Assembly (NCBI RefSeq): GCF_011064845.1
Contig: NZ_CP049015.1
Coordinates: 868,001-932,000 of the forward strand
Source of the DNA: Citrobacter freundii ATCC 8090 = MTCC 1658 = NBRC 12681
GTDB lineage: Bacteria; Pseudomonadota; Gammaproteobacteria; Enterobacterales; Enterobacteriaceae
DNA length: 64,000 nucleotides
Reading direction: 5' to 3'
Part shown: piece after piece, positions 53,872 to 64,000 of the stretch
Layout of the letters: each line of letters starts with the position of its first letter
Numbering within the stretch: position 1 is the first letter of the stretch
The notes under the pieces: generated by a model
The model's input: only the letters and a program-made list of their open reading frames with translations
What the model was told of the DNA's origin: nothing
Database searches by the model: none
Translations under genes and position numbers: made by a program

Positions 53872-53897
53872 GGAGCCGCCTGAGGGCGGCTTCTTTT
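53872..53897 (+). terminator. tsf terminator
   Basis: GAGCCGCC-TGA-GGGCGGCTTC followed by TTTTT, directly after the tsf stop. Confidence 0.92.
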
Positions 53898-54008
53898 TGT
53901 GTCTGGCTTGTAAATTCAGCGAACCGCTATAGTGGTCCTGCTGAAAAGCGACATACAATGTCGCTGGAATTAACTCATCTCATTCGTTGACAGTCTCAGG
54001 AAAGAAAC

Positions 54009-54734
54009 ATGGCTACCAATGCAAAACCCGTCTACAAACGTATTCTGCTTAAGTTAAGTGGCGAAGCTCTGCAAGGTTCAGAAGGCTTCGGTATTGATGC
54101 AAGCATCCTTGACCGCATGGCTCAGGAAATCAAAGAGCTGGTTGAGCTGGGTATTCAGGTTGGCGTAGTGATTGGTGGTGGTAACCTGTTCCGTGGCGCT
54201 GGTCTGGCGAAAGCAGGGATGAACCGCGTTGTGGGCGACCACATGGGCATGTTAGCCACCGTAATGAACGGTCTGGCGATGCGCGATGCGCTTCACCGCG
54301 CCTATGTGAACGCTCGCTTGATGTCCGCAATTCCTCTGAACGGCGTGTGTGATAACTACAGTTGGGCTGAAGCTATCAGCCTGCTGCGTAACAACCGCGT
54401 TGTTATTTTGTCTGCGGGTACCGGTAATCCGTTCTTCACCACCGATTCAGCAGCCTGCCTGCGTGGTATTGAAATTGAAGCGGATGTGGTACTGAAAGCC
54501 ACCAAAGTCGATGGCGTATTTACTGCCGACCCGGCTAAAGATCCAACGGCGACCATGTACGAACAGTTGACCTACACTGAAGTACTGGATAAAGAGCTGA
54601 AAGTCATGGATCTGGCTGCGTTCACGCTGGCTCGTGACCACAAATTACCGATTCGTGTCTTTAACATGAACAAACCAGGTGCACTGCGCCGTGTTGTTAT
54701 GGGTGAAAAAGAAGGCACGTTAATCACGGAATAA
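54009..54734 (+). CDS. pyrH: Uridylate kinase
   Basis: Phosphorylates UMP to UDP; hexameric, activated by GTP and inhibited by UTP, also involved in pyrimidine control of carAB. The 241-residue protein has the amino-acid-kinase pattern KLSGEALQG and GVVIGGGN. Its own promoter is expected in the 145-base gap after tsf. Confidence 0.97.
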   Translation: MATNAKPVYKRILLKLSGEALQGSEGFGIDASILDRMAQEIKELVELGIQVGVVIGGGNLFRGAGLAKAGMNRVVGDHMGMLATVMNGLAMRDALHRAYVNARLMSAIPLNGVCDNYSWAEAISLLRNNRVVILSAGTGNPFFTTDSAACLRGIEIEADVVLKATKVDGVFTADPAKDPTATMYEQLTYTEVLDKELKVMDLAAFTLARDHKLPIRVFNMNKPGALRRVVMGEKEGTLITE

Positions 54735-54873
54735 TTCCCGTTGCGGCTAAATGCAGGTAATATTCCGCTTTAATGTCGCGGGATACGTCCCTCAAAATTA
54801 ATCAAGACTATACTTGTCACATCTTGCGCGGCGGGTATGGTCTGACTGAAACAAGCTTTCAAGGATTCGTAAC

Positions 54874-55431
54874 GTGATCAACGATATCAGAAAAGATGCT
54901 GAAGTACGCATGGACAAATGCGTCGAAGCGTTCAAAAACCAAATCAGCAAAATTCGCACGGGTCGTGCTTCTCCTAGCCTGCTGGATGGTATTGTCGTGG
55001 AATATTACGGCACACCGACTCCGCTGCGCCAGCTGGCAAGCGTAACGGTTGAAGATTCCCGTACCCTGAAAATCAACGTGTTTGACCGTTCTATGGGGCC
55101 AGCCGTTGAGAAAGCCATCATGGCTTCCGACCTCGGTCTGAATCCAAGCTCTGCGGGTTCCGACATCCGCGTTCCGCTGCCGCCGCTGACCGAAGAACGT
55201 CGTAAAGATCTGACCAAGATCGTGCGTGGCGAAGCTGAAGGCGCGCGTGTTGCGGTACGTAATGTGCGCCGCGATGCAAACGACAAAGTGAAAGCGTTGT
55301 TGAAAGAAAAAGAGATCAGCGAAGATGACGATCGCCGTTCTCAGGACGACGTACAGAAACTGACTGACGCTGCAATCAAGAAAGTTGATGCGGCGCTGGC
55401 AGAGAAAGAAGCGGAACTGATGCAGTTCTGA
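54874..55431 (+). CDS. frr: Ribosome recycling factor
   Basis: Splits post-termination ribosomes together with EF-G. The 185-residue protein has the [11 protein letters not shown] and long-helix segments of the family. It begins with GTG, as in E. coli. The gene sits between pyrH and dxr and is followed by a terminator. Confidence 0.97.
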   Translation: MINDIRKDAEVRMDKCVEAFKNQISKIRTGRASPSLLDGIVVEYYGTPTPLRQLASVTVEDSRTLKINVFDRSMGPAVEKAIMASDLGLNPSSAGSDIRVPLPPLTEERRKDLTKIVRGEAEGARVAVRNVRRDANDKVKALLKEKEISEDDDRRSQDDVQKLTDAAIKKVDAALAEKEAELMQF

Positions 55432-55446
55432 TTCGCCTGTACGCTA

Positions 55447-55499
55447 AAAACGCCGCTTAGAAGGCCTGAGAAGGCTGGATGGCGGCGTTTTGCTTTTTT
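55447..55499 (+). terminator. frr terminator
   Basis: A long hairpin with base AAAACGCCGC/GCGGCGTTTT and inner pairing around AAGGCCTGAGAAGGC, followed by TGCTTTTTT. Confidence 0.85.
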
Positions 55500-55541
55500 C
55501 TGTCTATATGCCTTAAAGGGTAAAATTCTTCTGGATGTCTC

Positions 55542-56738
55542 ATGAAGCAATTAACCATCCTGGGATCAACCGGTTCCATTGGTTGCAGTACGCTGGATGT
55601 AGTACGCCATAACCTGGAAAAATTTCGTGTTACTGCGTTGGTGGCGGGTAAAAATGTCGCCCGCATGGTAGAGCAATGCCTGGAGTTTTCTCCTCGCTAT
55701 GCGGTAATGGACGATGAAAAAAGCGCTGCGTTGGTAAAAGCAGCTCTGCTGGAGCAGGGCAGTCGCACTGAGGTCATGAGCGGTCAGCAGGCTGCCTGTG
55801 ATATGGCTGCGCTGGATGATGTTGATCAGGTCATGGCGGCAATTGTCGGCGCAGCGGGCTTATTGCCAACGCTGGCGGCAATTCGTGCGAGCAAAAGTAT
55901 TTTACTGGCGAACAAAGAGTCTCTGGTGACCTGCGGTCGTCTGTTTATGGACGACGTGAAACGCCACAAAGCGCAGCTTTTGCCGGTAGATAGCGAGCAT
56001 AACGCGATTTTTCAGAGTTTACCGCAACCTATCCAACACAATCTGGGATACGCTGACCTTGAGCAAAACGGCGTTATGTCAGTTCTGCTTACCGGGTCTG
56101 GTGGCCCATTCCGTGAAACGCCATTGCGCGATCTGGTCTCTATGACCCCCGATCAGGCATGTCGTCATCCGAATTGGTCGATGGGACGGAAAATCTCTGT
56201 CGATTCCGCCACCATGATGAACAAAGGTCTGGAATACATTGAAGCGCGTTGGTTATTTAATGCCAGTGCAAGCCAGATGGAAGTGCTGATTCACCCACAG
56301 TCGGTTATTCATTCGATGGTCCGTTATCAGGATGGTAGTGTTCTGGCGCAGTTGGGTGAACCGGACATGCGTACACCTATTGCCCATACCATGGCATGGC
56401 CAGAACGAGTGACGTCCGGTGTTAAGCCTGTCGATTTTTGCAAACTCAGTGCGCTGACGTTTTCTGCACCTGATTACCAGCGTTATCCGTGCCTGAAACT
56501 GGCGATGGACGCGTTTGAGCAAGGGCAGGCGGCGACGACCGCACTTAATGCCGCGAATGAAATTACCGTTGCCGCGTTTCTGGCGCAGCAGATCCGATTT
56601 ACCGATATTGCTGACCTGAACTTATCCGTGCTGGATAAGATGGATTTGCAGGAGCCGCAGAGCGTTGATGACGTGCTGAAGGTTGATGCCATCGCGCGGG
56701 ACGTCGCCAGAAAAGAAGTGATGCGACTCTCAAGCTGA
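55542..56738 (+). CDS. dxr: 1-deoxy-D-xylulose 5-phosphate reductoisomerase
   Basis: Second step of the MEP isoprenoid pathway and target of fosmidomycin. The 398-residue enzyme has the NADPH motif [14 protein letters not shown] and the metal-binding DSEHNAIFQ segment. The pathway product feeds undecaprenyl phosphate through the adjacent uppS. Confidence 0.97.
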   Translation: MKQLTILGSTGSIGCSTLDVVRHNLEKFRVTALVAGKNVARMVEQCLEFSPRYAVMDDEKSAALVKAALLEQGSRTEVMSGQQAACDMAALDDVDQVMAAIVGAAGLLPTLAAIRASKSILLANKESLVTCGRLFMDDVKRHKAQLLPVDSEHNAIFQSLPQPIQHNLGYADLEQNGVMSVLLTGSGGPFRETPLRDLVSMTPDQACRHPNWSMGRKISVDSATMMNKGLEYIEARWLFNASASQMEVLIHPQSVIHSMVRYQDGSVLAQLGEPDMRTPIAHTMAWPERVTSGVKPVDFCKLSALTFSAPDYQRYPCLKLAMDAFEQGQAATTALNAANEITVAAFLAQQIRFTDIADLNLSVLDKMDLQEPQSVDDVLKVDAIARDVARKEVMRLSS

Positions 56739-56840
56739 TGATAATCCCTCTACGGAGAATCGTGCTATTTGTTAGCGTTGGGCTTCAGTGATATAGTCTG
56801 CGCCACCCGATCGCGGGTATTTGCTTTTTTTCGGTCGGGT

Positions 56841-56866
56841 AAGCCGTGGTTTGACACGGCTTTTTT
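56841..56866 (+). terminator. dxr-uppS terminator
   Basis: AAGCCGTG-N6-CACGGCTT followed by TTTT in the 187-base gap, so uppS and downstream genes probably have their own promoter after it or depend on read-through. Confidence 0.85.
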
Positions 56867-56925
56867 GTGGATGGGCTTCAGTATTCCTGAGTACCGTAAA
56901 TCCTTTCAGGGACTAATAACGCGTT

Positions 56926-57684
56926 ATGTTGTCTGCAACTAAACCATTAAGCGAAAATTTGCCAGCACATGGTTGTCGCCATGTCGCAATTATCATGGAT
57001 GGCAATGGCCGCTGGGCGAAAAAGCAAGGGAAGATTCGCGCCTTTGGGCATAAGGCCGGAGCAAAATCCGTCCGCCGGGCTGTCTCTTTTGCTGCCAATA
57101 ACGGTATTGATGCGTTAACGCTGTATGCCTTTAGCAGTGAGAACTGGAACCGACCTGCGCAGGAAGTGAGCGCGTTAATGGAACTGTTTGTGTGGGCACT
57201 TGATAGTGAAGTGAAAAACCTGCACCGCCATAACGTACGTCTGCGTATTATCGGGGATATCAGTCGATTTAACTCTCGTTTGCAAGAACGGATTCGCAAA
57301 TCAGAAGCGATTACTGCCCAGAATACCGGGTTGACGCTGAATATTGCAGCGAATTACGGTGGACGGTGGGATATAGTCCAGGGTGTCAGGCAACTGGCAC
57401 AACAGGTGCAGGATGGTCTGCTGCGTCCAGAGCAAATCGATGAAGAGATGCTTGGGCAGCAAATTTGTATGCATGAACTGGCTCCTGTGGATTTAGTGAT
57501 AAGGACTGGGGGAGAGCATCGAATTAGTAATTTTCTGTTGTGGCAAATTGCCTATGCCGAACTTTACTTTACGGATGTTCTCTGGCCCGATTTCGATGAA
57601 CAAGACTTTGAAGGTGCGCTGCATGCCTTTGCTAATCGTGAGCGTCGTTTCGGCGGCACCGAGCCCGGTGATGAAAAAGCCTGA
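56926..57684 (+). CDS. uppS: Undecaprenyl pyrophosphate synthase
   Basis: A cis-prenyltransferase making the C55 lipid carrier for peptidoglycan and O-antigen. The 252-residue protein has the catalytic Asp25 in [10 protein letters not shown] (Asp26 in E. coli, which has one extra Met) and the [15 protein letters not shown] motif. It is followed closely by cdsA. Confidence 0.97.
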   Translation: MLSATKPLSENLPAHGCRHVAIIMDGNGRWAKKQGKIRAFGHKAGAKSVRRAVSFAANNGIDALTLYAFSSENWNRPAQEVSALMELFVWALDSEVKNLHRHNVRLRIIGDISRFNSRLQERIRKSEAITAQNTGLTLNIAANYGGRWDIVQGVRQLAQQVQDGLLRPEQIDEEMLGQQICMHELAPVDLVIRTGGEHRISNFLLWQIAYAELYFTDVLWPDFDEQDFEGALHAFANRERRFGGTEPGDEKA

Positions 57685-57696
57685 TGGGGGTCGCTT

Positions 57697-58554
57697 TTGC
57701 TGAAGTATCGCCTGATTTCTGCTTTTGTTTTAATACCCGTTGTCATCGCGGCGCTGTTTTTGCTGCCGCCGGTGGGGTTCGCCATTGTCACGCTGGTCGT
57801 TTGTATGCTGGCCGCCTGGGAATGGGGACAGTTAAGCGGTTTTACCACGCGTACACAGCGAGTCTGGCTGGCGGTTTTGTGCGGGCTATTGCTGGCGCTA
57901 ATGCTGTTCTTACTGCCGGAATACCATCGCAATATTCATCAGCCGCTGGTTGAAGTATCGCTGTGGGCGTCGCTGGGCTGGTGGGTCGTGGCGCTGTTGC
58001 TGGTATTGTTTTATCCCGGCTCTGCGTCGGTCTGGCGTAATTCCAAAACATTACGCATAATTTTCGGCGTGTTAACCATTGTTCCGTTCTTTTGGGGAAT
58101 GCTGGCGCTACGTGCATGGCACTATGATGAGAATCATTATAGTGGCGCGCTATGGCTGCTGTATGTCATGATCCTCGTTTGGGGAGCGGACTCGGGTGCT
58201 TATATGTTTGGTAAGCTGTTTGGCAAACATAAGCTGGCACCGAAGGTTTCTCCTGGTAAAACCTGGCAGGGTTTTATTGGCGGACTCGCCACTGCGGCCG
58301 TAATCTCATGGGGTTATGGCATGTGGGCGAATCTTGAAGTTGCGCCTGTCACCTTGCTCATTTGCTCCATCGTTGCAGCCCTGGCCTCCGTGCTGGGTGA
58401 CCTGACCGAGAGTATGTTTAAGCGTGAAGCAGGTATTAAGGACAGTGGTCACTTAATTCCAGGACACGGCGGTATTCTGGACCGTATTGATAGCCTGACG
58501 GCTGCGGTACCGGTATTTGCCTGCCTGTTGTTACTGGTATTCAGGACGCTCTAA
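57697..58554 (+). CDS. cdsA: Phosphatidate cytidylyltransferase
   Basis: Makes CDP-diacylglycerol for all phospholipids. The 285-residue inner-membrane protein has about eight membrane segments and the family signature near the C-terminus ([18 protein letters not shown]). It starts at TTG after GATGGGGG, as E. coli cdsA does, 12 bases from the uppS stop. Confidence 0.95.
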   Translation: MLKYRLISAFVLIPVVIAALFLLPPVGFAIVTLVVCMLAAWEWGQLSGFTTRTQRVWLAVLCGLLLALMLFLLPEYHRNIHQPLVEVSLWASLGWWVVALLLVLFYPGSASVWRNSKTLRIIFGVLTIVPFFWGMLALRAWHYDENHYSGALWLLYVMILVWGADSGAYMFGKLFGKHKLAPKVSPGKTWQGFIGGLATAAVISWGYGMWANLEVAPVTLLICSIVAALASVLGDLTESMFKREAGIKDSGHLIPGHGGILDRIDSLTAAVPVFACLLLLVFRTL

Positions 58555-58565
58555 CGGATGGTCTT

Positions 58566-59918
58566 ATGCTGAGTATTCTCTGGAATCTGGCTGCATTCAT
58601 TGTCGCACTTGGTGTGCTTATCACCGTGCATGAATTTGGTCATTTCTGGGTTGCGCGGCGCTGCGGAGTCCGCGTCGAACGCTTTTCCATTGGTTTTGGA
58701 AAAGCGCTTTGGCGGCGTACCGATAAATTAGGTACGGAATACGTTATCGCCCTGATTCCCCTCGGCGGTTACGTCAAAATGCTGGATGAGCGCGCTGAAC
58801 CAGTCGCACCGGAGTTGCGCCATTACGCCTTCAACAATAAAACGGTTGGACAACGCGCAGCCATCATCGCCGCAGGTCCGATTGCAAACTTCCTTTTTGC
58901 TATTTTCGCTTACTGGCTGGTGTTTATCATCGGTGTCCCTGGCGTTCGTCCGGTTGTTGGTGAAATAACACCCAACTCGATTGCCGCGCAGGCGCAAATT
59001 CAGCCGGGTACGGAACTAAAAGCGGTTGATGGCATCGAAACCCCTGATTGGGATGCCGTGAGATTGCAACTGGTAGCCAAAATTGGCGATGAGCATACGA
59101 CTCTCAGCGTAGCGCAGTTTGGCAGTAACCAGCGTCAGGACAAAACGCTGGATTTACGTCAGTGGGCATTTGAGCCAGACAAAGAGGATCCCGTCTCCAG
59201 TTTAGGGATTCGTCCGCGCGGTCCGCAGATTGAACCGGTGCTGTCAGAAGTGCAGGTTAACTCCGCTGCAAGTAAGGCAGGTTTGCAAGCAGGCGACAGG
59301 ATCGTTAAAGTCAATGGTCAGCCGCTGACGCAATGGATGACGTTTGTGACGCTGGTGCGCGATAATCCGGATAAGCCGTTAGCGCTAGATATTGAAAGAC
59401 AAGGAAGTTCCTTGTCTTTAACGTTAACCCCAGATTCAAAACAGGTTAACGGGAAGGCAGAAGGTTTTGCGGGCGTGGTGCCTAAAGTTATTCCTCTGCC
59501 TGATGAGTATAAGACTGTACGCCAGTATGGGCCATTCAGCGCCGTCCTCGAAGCCTCGGATAAAACGTGGCAGTTGATGAAGCTGACGGTCAGTATGCTG
59601 GGAAAATTGATTACCGGTGATGTAAAACTGAACAACCTCAGTGGGCCGATTTCTATCGCCCAGGGGGCTGGGATGTCAGCGGAATTCGGGGTTATTTATT
59701 ACCTGATGTTCCTTGCGCTTATCAGCGTGAACTTAGGGATAATCAACCTGTTTCCGTTGCCCGTTCTTGACGGGGGGCATCTGCTGTTCCTGGCGATTGA
59801 AAAGCTGAAGGGCGGTCCGGTATCCGAGCGGGTTCAAGACTTTAGTTATCGCATTGGCTCTATCTTGCTGGTGTTGTTAATGGGGCTTGCACTTTTCAAT
59901 GATTTCTCTCGGTTGTAA
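58566..59918 (+). CDS. rseP: Site-2 protease RseP
   Basis: Cuts the membrane segment of anti-sigma-E factor RseA after DegS, releasing sigma-E. The 450-residue membrane protein has the zinc motif HEFGH at residues 22-26, two periplasmic PDZ domains and the second metal motif LDGGH. sigma-E then acts on the degP promoter in this window. It is followed by bamA after 29 bases. Confidence 0.97.
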   Translation: MLSILWNLAAFIVALGVLITVHEFGHFWVARRCGVRVERFSIGFGKALWRRTDKLGTEYVIALIPLGGYVKMLDERAEPVAPELRHYAFNNKTVGQRAAIIAAGPIANFLFAIFAYWLVFIIGVPGVRPVVGEITPNSIAAQAQIQPGTELKAVDGIETPDWDAVRLQLVAKIGDEHTTLSVAQFGSNQRQDKTLDLRQWAFEPDKEDPVSSLGIRPRGPQIEPVLSEVQVNSAASKAGLQAGDRIVKVNGQPLTQWMTFVTLVRDNPDKPLALDIERQGSSLSLTLTPDSKQVNGKAEGFAGVVPKVIPLPDEYKTVRQYGPFSAVLEASDKTWQLMKLTVSMLGKLITGDVKLNNLSGPISIAQGAGMSAEFGVIYYLMFLALISVNLGIINLFPLPVLDGGHLLFLAIEKLKGGPVSERVQDFSYRIGSILLVLLMGLALFNDFSRL

Positions 59919-59929
59919 GAGAGTGTTAG

Positions 59930-62371
<2,442 letters not shown>

Positions 62372-62413
62372 TTGTTCTTCGCAAAGGAATGTAGTGGTAG
62401 TGTAGCGATGACT

Positions 62414-62472
62414 TTAGGCGATCTTGCATGGGATCGCCTGGCCACGCAAAGAACTGCACCTTCGGGTGCAAA
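62414..62472 (+). other. Hairpins between bamA and skp
   Basis: AGGCGATC-N8-GATCGCCT (62416-62439) and TGCACC-TTCG-GGTGCA (62455-62470), the latter with a stable UUCG tetraloop, lie between the genes without T-runs. They probably stabilise or process the message and do not end it. Confidence 0.6.
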
Positions 62473-62493
62473 TGGGATGGTAAGGAGTTAATT

Positions 62494-62979
62494 GTGAAAA
62501 AGTGGTTATTAGCTGCAGGTCTCGGTTTAGCGATGGCAACGTCCGCACAAGCGGCTGACAAAATTGCAATCGTCAACATGGGTAGCCTGTTCCAACAGGT
62601 TGCACAGAAGACAGGCGTTTCTGCTACGCTGGAAAACGAGTTCAAAGGCCGTGCCAGCGAACTGCAGCGTATGGAATCCGATCTGCAATCTAAGATGCAG
62701 CGTCTGCAATCAATGAAAGCAGGTAGCGATCGTACCAAGCTGGAAAAAGACGTTATGGCTCAGCGCCAGACTTTCTCTCAGAAAGCTCAGGCTTTTGAGC
62801 AGGATCGTGCGCGTCGCTCCAACGAAGAACGTGGCAAACTGGTTACTCGTATCCAGACTGCTGTGAAATCTGTTGCCAGCAGCCAGAGCATCGATCTGGT
62901 CGTTGACGCAAACACCGTTGCATACAACAGCAGCGATGTAAAAGACATCACCGCTGACGTACTGAAACAGGTTAAATAA
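62494..62979 (+). CDS. skp: Periplasmic chaperone Skp
   Basis: A trimeric jellyfish-shaped holdase that carries unfolded outer-membrane proteins to BamA. The 161-residue precursor has a signal peptide ending AQA and long charged helices. The GTG start at 62494 after TAAGGAG matches E. coli; the in-frame ATG 22 codons earlier would spoil the signal peptide. Confidence 0.97.
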   Translation: MKKWLLAAGLGLAMATSAQAADKIAIVNMGSLFQQVAQKTGVSATLENEFKGRASELQRMESDLQSKMQRLQSMKAGSDRTKLEKDVMAQRQTFSQKAQAFEQDRARRSNEERGKLVTRIQTAVKSVASSQSIDLVVDANTVAYNSSDVKDITADVLKQVK

Positions 62980-62982
62980 GTA

Positions 62983-64000
62983 ATGCCTTCAATTCGACTG
63001 GCTGATTTAGCAGAGCAGTTGGATGCAGAATTACACGGTGATGGCGATATCGTCATCACCGGCGTAGCGTCCATGCAATCTGCGCAAACTGGCAATATCA
63101 CGTTCATGGTGAATCCTAAGTACCGTGAACACTTAGGCGTATGCCAGGCTTCTGCCGTAGTAATGACGCAGGACGATCTTCCTTTTGCTAAAAGTGCCGC
63201 GTTGGTAGTGAAGAATCCCTACCTGACCTATGCACGTATGGCGCAAATTTTAGATACCACGCCTCAGCCTGCACAGAACATTGCACCGAGTGCAGTGATC
63301 GATGCAACGGCGAAGCTGGGTAATAATGTCTCTGTGGGCGCAAATGCGGTCATTGAGTCTGGCGTAGAACTGGGTGATAACGTCGTTATCGGCGCAGGCT
63401 GCTTCGTCGGAAAAAATACTAAAATCGGTGCAGGTTCACGCTTGTGGGCGAATGTGACGATTTACCACGACATTCAGATCGGTGAGAATTGCCTGATCCA
63501 GTCAAGCACTGTCGTTGGATCTGATGGATTTGGTTACGCGAACGATCGCGGTAACTGGGTAAAGATCCCGCAACTTGGTCGCGTGATTATCGGCGATCGC
63601 GTTGAGATCGGCGCTTGTACCACCATTGACCGTGGTGCTCTGGACGATACTGTGATCGGTAATGGTGTTATCATTGATAACCAGTGCCAGATTGCGCATA
63701 ACGTTGTGATTGGCGACAATACGGCAGTAGCCGGTGGCGTCATTATGGCGGGTAGCCTGAAGATTGGCCGTTACTGCATGATTGGCGGCGCCAGCGTGAT
63801 CAATGGGCATATGGAAATATGCGACAAAGTCACGGTGACTGGCATGGGTATGGTGATGCGTCCTATCACCGAACCTGGCGTCTATTCCTCAGGCATTCCG
63901 CTACAACCCAATAAGGTATGGCGTAAAACAGCTGCACTGGTGATGAATATTGATGATATGAGCAAGCGCCTCAAAGCGATTGAGCGCAAGGTTAATCAAC
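62983..64000 (+). CDS. lpxD: UDP-3-O-acylglucosamine N-acyltransferase LpxD (incomplete at window end)
   Basis: Third step of lipid A synthesis. 339 full codons are visible from the ATG three bases after the skp stop; E. coli LpxD is 341 residues, so only about two codons and the stop lie beyond the window. The N-terminal uridine-binding domain, the hexapeptide-repeat beta-helix and the catalytic His in NQCQIAHN are present. Confidence 0.96.
   Translation, partial: MPSIRLADLAEQLDAELHGDGDIVITGVASMQSAQTGNITFMVNPKYREHLGVCQASAVVMTQDDLPFAKSAALVVKNPYLTYARMAQILDTTPQPAQNIAPSAVIDATAKLGNNVSVGANAVIESGVELGDNVVIGAGCFVGKNTKIGAGSRLWANVTIYHDIQIGENCLIQSSTVVGSDGFGYANDRGNWVKIPQLGRVIIGDRVEIGACTTIDRGALDDTVIGNGVIIDNQCQIAHNVVIGDNTAVAGGVIMAGSLKIGRYCMIGGASVINGHMEICDKVTVTGMGMVMRPITEPGVYSSGIPLQPNKVWRKTAALVMNIDDMSKRLKAIERKVNQ

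Overview
The window is a chromosomal segment of a member of the Enterobacteriaceae close to Escherichia, Salmonella and Citrobacter. Nearly every gene from acnB to lpxD is recognisable, and the order follows the 2.7-4.3 minute region of the E. coli K-12 map. Protein sequences are close to but distinct from both E. coli and Salmonella, and REP/BIME elements of the enterobacterial type fill several gaps. I favour Citrobacter or a near relative, but the genus is an inference from remembered sequences, not a search. No rRNA, tRNA, CRISPR array, insertion sequence or prophage was seen.

Layout. The first 12.8 kb hold the 5' end of yacH, acnB (TCA cycle), yacL, yacC, the copper oxidase gene cueO behind a CueR-type promoter, a methyl-accepting chemotaxis protein behind a flagellar sigma-28 promoter, hpt, can, the yadGH ABC exporter, yadI and yadE. 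From 12.8 to 25.1 kb come pantothenate synthesis (panD, panC, panB), the folK-pcnB-gluQ-dksA group (folate, RNA polyadenylation, tRNA modification, stringent response), sfsA, thpR, hrpB and mrcB (PBP1b). An AT-rich gap then leads into a four-gene chaperone-usher fimbrial operon (25.7-30.5 kb), the clearest accessory insertion. The fhuACDB ferrichrome system, hemL, clcA, erpA, yadS, btuF-mtnN and dgt follow. Next are degP (sigma-E/Cpx-controlled), cdaR, yaeH, dapD, glnD and map.

The last 12 kb is the highly conserved translation and envelope block: rpsB-tsf, pyrH, frr, dxr, uppS-cdsA-rseP-bamA-skp-lpxD. It couples translation factors, isoprenoid and phospholipid precursors, sigma-E proteolysis, outer-membrane protein assembly and lipid A synthesis. 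lpxD runs off the end of the window about two codons before its expected stop.

Differences from E. coli K-12 order that stand out: speD-speE are absent between yacL and yacC; gcd is absent between cueO and hpt, where the chemoreceptor sits instead; yadD and the yadN-type fimbrial cluster are absent from the pan-folK region; a different fimbrial operon sits between mrcB and fhuA; and yaeI is absent between yaeH and dapD. Within genes, dksA carries a two-codon in-frame deletion in its coiled coil, fhuA has a much shortened loop 4 without its cysteine pair, cueO has an enlarged Met/His repeat region, and pcnB keeps the rare AUU start codon. I found no clearly undescribed multi-gene system. The best candidates for follow-up are the DksA deletion, the fimbrial operon and the chemoreceptor.
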